Below are positions 12,736-21,800 of a stretch of DNA of 64,000 bases, one piece after another. The position numbers were made by a program, and so were the translations under genes. Position 1 is the stretch's first letter. Each line of letters starts with the position of its first letter. The stretch comes from Cymbomonas tetramitiformis. Its lineage: Eukaryota > Chlorophyta > Pyramimonadophyceae > Pyramimonadales > Pyramimonadaceae. The notes beneath the pieces were generated by a model. That model saw only the letters and a program-made list of their open reading frames with translations. It was not told the origin of the DNA and searched no databases. The stretch covers positions 22,557 to 86,556 of the forward strand of contig LGRX02033488.1 in NCBI GenBank assembly GCA_001247695.2. The letters run 5' to 3'.

Positions 12736-14650
12736 CTCTGCAAATCGGTTGTTTGCCATGCGTGGGCATCGTCAAAGGGATTATTTTTCGTTCCTCGGCC
12801 CAATGATGGTTCCTCCCCAACGCGATCATCTCCTAGCAGCTCGTTCAAGTCATCCACAGCCTCTTGCATAGGCTCGACGATGCTAGAGGTGATGTTGTGC
12901 GGAAGCCCACTATCATGAAACTCGACGTCGAATGTCTTGACGATATCGACGAGCTCCTCCATCAACATAATCTGTCAAACATGGCATGTTTCATTCGCAA
13001 CCACGACCGAAAAAAATAGCAAGAAAAATGACTTTGAGTCGCACCTTGTTGATTTCTGCCTCTCCGATATTTAAGGGCTCCGAACTTAGGTGCTTGCCAA
13101 GCTCCCCCACCGTGATAGAGTCATAACGACTCTGTGCAGCATTCTCCTTGCCGTGCAACATACCGATGACTCGCTCAACGTCCATGTCCAAATCAATATC
13201 AATACCGATAATATCAATAGAAAATGCTCTTACCGCCCGTGCGAGCACTCCGATCCCATCCCGAAGCCATGCTCGCATCACTCTTGAATTGACGTTCGTG
13301 TCCCGCTCTTTTTCCACATTCGCGTCACCTTCAAGATCATCGGATGTTTCATGGTCCTCGACAACTTGCTCCTCCTCGTAAGCATCACTACCGCCCCCGA
13401 CGTATTCACGTACATCAAGTCCTTCAGGAACCCCGTCCTCGGGGAATGCACTCCACGTCTCCTCGTCGAAATCCTCTAAACGAAATGGGGGGACGAGATA
13501 TTCTCCAGGACGCCATGGATCAAGGATGCCAGATTCGAAGTATGAGTGGTAAGTACGTAAGAACGCATGCTACTCTCGTACCGCATTTCACCGCACCCTC
13601 ATCAACTTGAAGGTGTCATTCTTCCCTTGGACTTTATACACAACGATTTCCGTGTCTTTTGGCGCTCGGGGCAATTGCTTTGCCACGTGTGAAATGTCGT
13701 TCACAAAGTTTATGCACGAGCCAGAATATCCCAACTGCCCGCCAGATAGTTGGAACACCGAGGTGATGGTTATAATAGGGCTTATCAAAGCTTCTTCAAT
13801 CGGAGTCAAGGTCCCCCATGTGGTCCGTAAACGATGCCACTCGATTTGCCAGGCAGTTGCATTATGCGCGGGCATCCTCATATCCAAATCCAACCCGTTC
13901 TCCGGGCACATGAAAGAAGGGTATTGTTGACAAGACTCGCAGAAGTTGGTCACCGGATGAGGGAGTCCATGCTTACAACCTCGTTCCAAACAGTTCGGAC
14001 AGGTATGTATCAAATTAGGAATTGATTCCAGACCCTCAAAATAGCGGTCGACATGCTCAGTTTTCTCAGCCGAACTCATTTCCGAGTGATACTCCCCAAC
14101 GCGTACGCCACCCGGCAAACCGGCCTTTCGTAAGGCTTTCACTACATCCAAGTCGCTTAGTTCCAATCCTTCACTCGCGATACCCGAGGCTGCCCGTTCT
14201 TTTTCTTGATCGCGCGACTTGCCGGTGTTGGAAGTCTTACATTTTCCAGGACGGTCACCCGCGTCTGGAGGTCGTAAAAAGCGTAAATAGGATCGGTTTT
14301 TCGGCTCGATGTTGCCCTCGCTAGCCTTGTCCACAGATTCATACAGCTTATCACTGACAACATGCGGCAGATCTTCGTCATCCGTGTCGTTAAGATTCAT
14401 GGCGGTCGCTTTCGCGTCTCCAAAGGCTTGAAACAAATTGACGGGAGAAACCCCGGTGTGGGGTTGAGGATCAAGTGCTCCCGTCGAGTGCCTCCCATAG
14501 TGGGTCGCGTCTTTTAAACGCCGGCGGGTACGTGGCGTGGTTTTCGACGGCGGCCTACCCCGTCTCTTCACGCCTTGCATTCCGGACCCTAAGGCGGGGC
14601 TTCGCTTAGAAGGCGTAGTTGGCGATAGAGCAAAAGGGATGGGGGACGTG

Positions 14651-14655
14651 ATAGC
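14651..14655. repeat. Target-site duplication, left copy (ATAGC)
   Basis: This is the five-base sequence immediately outside the left LTR. The identical ATAGC lies at 29244-29248 outside the right LTR. Removing the element plus one copy restores the Helitron frame exactly. Confidence 0.95.
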
Positions 14656-15082
14656 TGTAGGAGTCTACACTTGACTTCTTCTCTTCTTTACGGTTTCGGA
14701 CTTATACTATTCTACACTTATTAAACGACCGCACGAGGTATGCTTACGATTGGTCAACTATAAGACTTCGGTTTCGTAAATCTTAATAGTTATGCTTATG
14801 CTTTCAAGTGTATGCTTTCAATACACAATATACAGCGGATACGGCTCTTACTTTTTATGTTACAATTCTCAGTTCAGTTCATCTCTCCGAAACGGGTTAC
14901 TCTTAGAGTTCTTATACATTCAGGAACTCTTTCCATAACTCAACTGTACTGAGTACTCCGTACAACAGTCTAGGCACCTCACATCAACATCATTCTGATC
15001 GGTCCTACTGTACTCCGTACTGAGTACTCCTGCGTTTTATACTTAGCCGTTTTTCTTGCTCTTGTGCTTGCCTCCTAGCACA
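14656..15082 (-). repeat. 3' LTR (left)
   Basis: This 427-bp terminal repeat is nearly identical to 28817-29243. It runs TGTAGGAG...CTCCTAGCACA, with short inverted termini. It contains repeated GTACTGAGTACTCC-type palindromes that could be regulatory. Confidence 0.95.
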
Positions 15083-15097
15083 ACTCCCCCCCCCTTA
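15083..15097 (-). promoter_or_regulatory. Polypurine tract
   Basis: On the coding (minus) strand the bases immediately before the 3' LTR read TAAGGGGGGGGGAGT. This is the standard position and composition of the plus-strand DNA primer of LTR elements. Confidence 0.85.
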
Positions 15098-15803
15098 GGG
15101 AAGGTCACGTCCACGCTGACCACGTCGGACCAGTAAAGTTTTTATACAGATCTTCTACTGTTGCTCTGAATGATTATACAGGTCTCAGCCGCCTGTTGTC
15201 TGGGATGACATTACACTTCCCAAGACACACCGCAATAAGGAGATCGACCTCTTAAGCACAAGGGTCGGCCTCTCACCGGTCTGCCATCTGCACTACCAGG
15301 CTCCCCCAAGGCTCAAGGTTTCACATCCATTACCACGCTCAAGGTTTTAAACCTCCCAACACGGTACACTTACAGGGGATGACAATAGGTTTGCCAATTA
15401 CCTGACAGTTCTCGGGATGCCGGCCCGGAGGAAAGGTTTTAAACCTTCACCGCCTCCTCGGAGTGCTAGAGCTTTTACCCAGATCTCCAACTGCTGCCCG
15501 GTCGTGCCAGGTCCGGAGCCAATGCTCTCGTGAAATGGATTATACAGATTTCCACCTGTTGCCTGGTCGCGCCGAGGCTAGAGCCACTGCTCACTTGGAT
15601 AGATTACCCAGGTTCTCACCTGCCGCTTGGTCATACCAAGGCTTAGAGCCACTGCTCAAATGGATTATACAGATTTCCACCTGTTGCCTGGCTGTGCCGA
15701 GGCTAGAGCCACTGCTCTCTCGGATGGATTACCCAGGTTCTCACCTGCCGCCTGGTCTCGCCAAGGCTGGAGCCACCGCTCTTCCCGACGCTCCCCAACG
15801 CTC
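15098..15803 (-). other. 3' untranslated region of the Gypsy element with internal repeats
   Basis: No gene is present. Between about 15535 and 15790 there are two copies of a unit of about 124 bp (each starting TGGATTATACAGATTTCCAC), and each copy is itself a diverged doublet. A further degenerate copy is near 15150. A plus-strand open frame across this area (15463-16512) is antisense to pol and lacks protein character. Confidence 0.7.
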
Positions 15804-18800
15804 TCAATCGCTAAGACCACTCGCGTCAGATTCCCATCCGCCCTCAGGTATGATCGTCACCTCCGCTCGCACTCCCGCTAACGCTATCGGTTCCGGCTCA
15901 AACTCGGGCGGGTCACTCTCAACAACAGCTGACTGGACTAAAACGCTCATCTCGCTCAGATCCTCCCTGACAAGCAGTTCAGACAGGAACGCATGCACCT
16001 CTTCATGTAGGGTCAGGTTGTGGAAAAGCTGTTTTAACAGTGCTGACGGAATCCCATACAAATTCTCTCGCGCTCCCATGCCCTTCGCGAACACACCTCC
16101 GGCTCTCATCGCGCGCCCTCCTTGCGCTACTTTCTCGTGCCTACCGTGCTGCCGGAAGAACTCGCAAGGCGTATCGGAATCGCATACTCGCAAGGGTGTG
16201 CGCAACGGAACGTTGGTCCAGATGTGCGTGGGCTTCCTGTATGCGGTCCCGTATTTGCAGTACGTGACGAGGTGCGGAGCTGGTAGATTGCTCATGCAGC
16301 GACGCGTGTGCAACCCGTGGGGCTCTCTTCCCCTCGGGTTCTCAATGAAGTATGCTTCGGGCCTCAAGTACCGGATGATCTCCAATGTCCTACGAACTCG
16401 CCTGTCCGCAGCACGCAAATCTCGGATGCCTACCGTCTTCGCTTGGCTGTACTCTGTGCAAGGTGGGCTAGCCCAGACTACGTCGAAGTGTCCTGGTCTG
16501 AACTGTCGATAGTCCCATCGCATGATATCCTCGCAATGTGTGGGGCCCCACTTGGGCTGAATGTCTACAGCAACTACTTCGCTGTTGGGAAATTGCTTAG
16601 TGAACTGCCTCTCGACTGACCCGGTCCCACAAAACAATACAAGAATCCTAGACTGGCCGACTGGCTCCTTCTCAAGTGCTGCGGCTCCGTTGACTGGCGG
16701 CAGGGTGCTCTGAGCAGATACTCTCGCGAAAGTTCCTACTTCCTCATCAAACCTCTCCTCTGGCACCCATGGCATTGCTCCGTCTACCTTGAGCTCCTCC
16801 GATAGCGTGGTCCATACCGCTCCTGCGGACTCGTCGCGTCTCTTACGGACCCTAAGCTTCTCTCGCTCCACTCTCTTAGCCTCGATCCTCTCAAACTCCA
16901 ACAACGCTCGGTTGGGAACACCGGGCCTGCCGGCTCCGTCCCACTCCAGATCCTCTCGGGTCTTCCACTCGTTCTCACTGCGGGGCATTCCTGTCCACTT
17001 GACCAGGTACTCTGTCCACCTCCTGCCCTGGCGCTGGCGCGTGCGCGAACGCTCCACCCTCTCGACGTGGGTTTCCTTGCGCCCGCTGACGTCCAACGGA
17101 GGAGGGGGAATCTCCTTAGCTCTCTCAACGAAGCGGCTGCCCGACTCTACTGGCGAAAGCCGGTCCACGGTAAACACATCGTGCACTTTCCACTGCTTAG
17201 GCGTCTGCAACCTATAGGCCGACGGTGCGCCTCTATCGCTCGCGGGAAGGGCCATCTGCCTGTCGCTGTGAAAGACTTCCAGCACCCGAAGGGGCCCAAG
17301 GCGCTTCTTAAGCAACTTCTTGTGCAACCCGCGGTCGCCCGGCTGAGTGAGGTGCGTGGCATCCACCCAAACCTCATCGCCTACTGCGTAACTCCTGGAC
17401 CTGTGACGCGCGTCGTACTGGGCGATCTGTTGCTGCTGAGCTAAGAGCAGCTTCTCCCTAGCGAGCTGCAACTGGCGAACAAACTGGCGGGCTGTCTCGT
17501 GGGCTGTACCCTTTTTTACTGCTGCGCCCCTCCCCCCCTTAGCTCGGCCTCTCCGTGATGCAAGTGCTGCCTCCACGAAGAAGTCCAGCTGAGAGGCCGG
17601 AGCGTGACCATACGTCAGTTCAAAAGGGGTGAATCCCGTGACGGCGGAACGAGAGTCATTAATGGCGTACTCGACCGGGGTACACCATAAATCCCAATCG
17701 TGCTGGTTGGCGTCGACGTACGCGCGCAACATGCGTTCGACCGTGTGGTTTGTGTGCTCTGCCTGCCCATCACCTTGAGGGTGGTACGGCGTGGTAGAGG
17801 CAACCTGGACTCCCATCAACCGATGTAGCTCGAGATGCATCTCATCCCTGAAGCGGGAGTCCCGATCACAGACGATCTTCATGGGAGCGCCGTGCAAACG
17901 CCACACTTGGTCGAAATACATGCGCGCGATCTGTGCAGCTGAGCTGTCAGCGTAAAGCATGGGAACTACGTGCACCATCTTGGACAACTTGTCCGTGAAG
18001 GTAGCAAACGCGTCGTACCCTCGCTCTGTGCGGGGCAGCCCAGTGACGAAGTCGATACTAACCACTTGCCACAGTCTTACTGGGACTTGCAGGGGGTTAA
18101 GCTGACCGTCTGGATACCCGTTGCGTGGCCGGGTCTGTTGGCACACAACGCAGGATTTGCACCAGTCGGTGACATCCTTGCTCATGCGTGGCCACCAAAA
18201 GCGACGGGATACCCTGTCCAGTGTCTTATCCCTTCCTGTGTGCCCTGCTGCTGGGGACTCGTGTGCTTCGCGCATCACCAGCTCTCTGAGGGGGGAATCC
18301 TGAGCTAGCACTAGCTGATACCGCCCTTCTGCCACTCGCCATATCATGTCGTCTACCATGCGAAATGTGTCTGTCCTCTGATGTGGGGCTGCGATCAGTT
18401 CCTCCTTCAACGAGCCGAGGTACTGGCTGCGTTCGTATTCCGCTTGCAAGGCGCGGACGAACTCATCAGCCTTCAGTGGGCCTGATGCCGCCCTGGCCCT
18501 TGCTGCAACCCCTGTAGTGACTAAAGGCTCGTCGGGTTCTGCCTCACTGTCCTTTCGCGCAGGCGGCGCTCGGGGCTTTGCCCTGCTGGCTGCTGGGGCC
18601 CACACCAGAAGGACCGGCCAGCGCAGCGGGGGTCGACCTCCATCAGGGGACTCGAAGAGGTGGTTGGGACGACCTTTTTCGTCCTTCGTGTCAAAGACTT
18701 TGACCGGATGAAGCCCATACTTGGGGTGAATCAACCGCCTCCAGGGGGCGTCATAGTCTGGCAGAAGGAACATCGCCGAGGTGTTTTCCGGATCGGCGCG

Positions 18801-21800
18801 CCACTCAGCAAGGAAATGCCGAAGAATTCTTTCTATCAAGTCTGAATCCTTCGTGTAAGGGGGGTTGCACCAAACGTGTTTCCCGCGCCACTTTTCCTTC
18901 AAGCAATCGGTCCAATAGGTGTCAACCTGCCGGTTAACGCCCATGGAGTCGCAACACGCGTCAACGTCAAACACCCCGTACTGGGCTGCTATCTCCTCAA
19001 AGCGCTCCCTGATCAGCTTCCAGTCCTGGCGATCTACGACCTGGTCGTAGTGGGAGCTACTTTCTGGGGGCTTAACGGGCTCAGGTACCTTTCCGGCTGC
19101 CTTTGGATGACTCTGGGCCTCAGGGTGGGGGAACTTCGGGTGACTCTGGACTTCTGCTGTGGCCTGTTCCCTAGCTCGGTCTGCTCTGGTCATGACTGCT
19201 AGCGATTCGGCATCCCTCAAGGATTTCTCGCCTACTGCTAGGGTGGCAGCTGCGTCCAGCCAAAGGGCCGGCGACTCTACCCACGTGAGCCCATTCAGAT
19301 GGGTGAGCTCACCAATGACCGGTGCTGGACTGGTGGGAGGGAAGGACTCGTCCTCGGAATCACTATACTCGAAGGTGGCGCCTAAGACAGATGTGGGATC
19401 CTCGTCCCCTTCGCATCTCTTGCCTTTCGGCTCAGAGTACTCGGGTCCATCAGATCCATCGGTGGTGCAATCCACTGCCCCGAGGACAGAGGTAGGATCC
19501 TCGTCCTCTTCGGACCCCTTGCCTGCCGGTGCGGAGTCTCTGGGCCCATCCGTGGCGCGATCCACAATCCCTTTTTCCTTCAACCCTTCTCTGGCTGACA
19601 TTTCCTGATAGTCTGGTCGCCGGGACTGCGCGTCTGGTACTACTAAACAGCGCCCTGGCACGTGCTCCATCTGATGGACTCCTACCTCTACCAGGTCCTC
19701 GTACCAGCGAGCCTGACGTCGGCTGAGCTCCCTAGCTGGGGCGAAGAGCCACTGAAGGGGTTTATGGTCTCCCATGAGCTTAAATGATGTGAAAATCAGA
19801 TAATGTCTCCAGGTGACCGTGGTGCAGTGATGGATGGCACAAAGCTCCCGTTCCCCAGCGTGATAGTTCTGCTCTGCGCTGGAGAACTGCCGGCTTTCAA
19901 AGGCCAAGGGCTGTAAGCCTCGTCCCTGATCCTGCATGAGTACACCCCCTAGTGCTACTCCACTGGCATCTGTCTGCACAAAGAAGGGTCTGGAACCGTC
20001 TGCTGCACCCTTTTGATCGGGTAGGGCCAAGGCTGGGGAGGAGATCAAGGCAGTTTTTAGCTGTTTAAATGCTGCCTTTTCATTCTCGCCCCAGGTCCAG
20101 TCCACGCCGGATTTGGTGAGGCGGGTCAACGGGTACGCGATATCTGCGAAGTTCTCGATGTACCTCCGGTAGAAGCCACACATGCCCAGAAACTGTCGCA
20201 CGTGTGTGACAGTTTCTAGGTCTGGCCAATCGCGTACCGACGCAACCTTATCCTGCTGTGGACGACATCCATCCCGATCCACCACATGCCCTAGGAACCG
20301 GACTGATCGCTTGCACAATTTGACTTTCGACTTTTTGAGGTAGACTGAATTCTTTCGGCATGCCTCCAGGACCTGGCGGAGGTGGTCGAGGTGTACCTCA
20401 TGGGCGCTCTTACCCGGAACCTCAGCCGAGAAAATCATGATGTCATCTACAAATACTCTGCAAAAGGGTAGGTGCCCGAGGTACTGTTGCATCATCCTTT
20501 GCCAGGTACTTGGGGAGTTTGACAATCCCATAGGCATGACCAACCACTCGTACGCTCCAAAGTGCGTAGTCATTGCGGTTTTCTCCACGTCCTCTGCTTT
20601 CATAGGGACCTGCCAAAATCCCCAAAGGGCATCCATCGTAGAGAAGACGGTAGCCCCTTGTAGATCATCTAGGAGACTCTGGACATCCGGGAGGGGGTAC
20701 TTGTCCTTGACTGTGATCTCATTGATCTGTCTGTAGTCAATGACTAGACGCAACTCCTTGGGATTACTCGGCTTGGGGACCATCAGCACAGGGCAGCCCC
20801 ACGGAGAGGCCGAGGGTCGTATGTACCCTTTGGCTAAGAGCTCATCTAGCTGTTGCCGGAGTTGCCGCAACTCCTCCTGCGACAGCTTGTACCCTCGCCG
20901 GTGCAAGGCGTTCCCATTCCAATCTGGCCTGAGCCGGACGCCGGACTTGAATTCCCTTGACTGGACTGATTCCGGCAGCTCTGTGCAAATGACATCTGCG
21001 AACTCCTTTTCCAGGTCCCTAAGCTGCTGCCAGATTTCCGGCGACACCGTCTCGTCTATCTCGTCCTCCGGCGGTTCCGGGGAGGCCTGAGCAGTCTGTG
21101 GGGCTGGCGGCGAGGTAGTACCTGGCGGGGCGGCCGGTACCGGCGGGTCTGTGGTCTGCGGAGCTGGCGGCGGGACTGGTGCCGAGGCTCGCGACTTCTG
21201 ACTCTGAGGACTCGGGACAGTGGGGACTTTTGGTCCCGGTGGCTGCTCGGTGGAGGGGCCACTTTCAGCACCAGGCTGACCGACTGCTGCGACCTGGTCA
21301 CGCCAACGCACTCGCTTACGCCGTGCTCGGGGTCGTCGCTCCGCGACCAGACCCCGGCCCTGCTGGAGCGCCGCGGCTGCCTGCGCGTGCCAGGTGGGTG
21401 GCTTCCCGGCCGCGTGATCCTCTATCGCCTGCCTACGCACCGCTGGCGGAAGCAACGCAAATGCTCCGTTCGCCTCCTGTTTGCTAGCGAAAAAGCTGAG
21501 AGGGTCAGGGTGATCCCCGGCCTCGTCGACCGTACTCGCAAATCCCTGTGGCCTAATATCCTCGACCACCGCCCCTACTCTCTGCAAATGACACGCTCCT
21601 TCCACGTCACTATAGCCGGACTCGGAACTGTCCGAGACCAACCCTCCCGGCCCCTCAGACTCCTCAGCTCCGTCCGGCACCGCTGCGCTGGGACGCACGC
21701 TGACTTCACCATCCTCGGACCCGGAGGAGGGTTCTGACGCTAGGCCTGCTACAACATCGTTGGGGGAATCTTCGTCGGAGTCTCCCCCCCCCTTGTTGCA

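Larger units (their letters stand above)
10851..14655 (-). mobile_element. Decayed Helitron (rolling-circle transposon), main part
   Basis: The minus strand carries, in transcription order, a Helitron N-terminal region, a Rep (HUH) domain and an OTU protease domain. Its 5' coding end lies at 29249-29362, on the far side of the inserted Gypsy element. No helicase (Pif1-like) domain is visible, the Rep tyrosine motif is missing, and there are two nonsense codons and about two frameshifts. The copy is therefore dead. Terminal signals (5' TC, 3' hairpin-CTRR) were not identified, so the ends given are those of the coding parts only. Confidence 0.8.
11606..14655 (-). pseudogene. Helitron Rep / helitron-like N-terminal protein, interrupted
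   Basis: Reading leftwards, 14655-13591 has a Cys-rich zinc-binding block (CPNCLERGCKHGLPH, CESC) and the Helitron-typical ISPIITITSVFQLSGGQLGY. Stops at 13588-13590 and 13570-13572 replace sense codons in an otherwise continuous frame. A GT-AG intron at 12972-13044 joins EINK to IMLMEELVD. After a second intron-like interval (12461-12733, the hAT insertion), the frame gives SPGYITLAFPTLFPLGKGDF, a Helitron hallmark. Two apparent single-base frame losses (near 12370 and 12223) precede the Rep core, which ends with the HUH motif in RGSTHAHYFLWL. About 50 residues later the frame stops at 11606, so the Rep tyrosine motif is absent. The 5' coding part continues at 29249-29362. It is a non-functional copy. 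The family call rests on motif order and is firm. Confidence 0.85.

Noticed and set aside
15463..16512. Long plus-strand open frame (349 codons)
   Set aside because: It is antisense to the C-terminal part of pol and to the 3' repeats. Its composition follows the reverse complement of GC-rich coding sequence and it has no domain.
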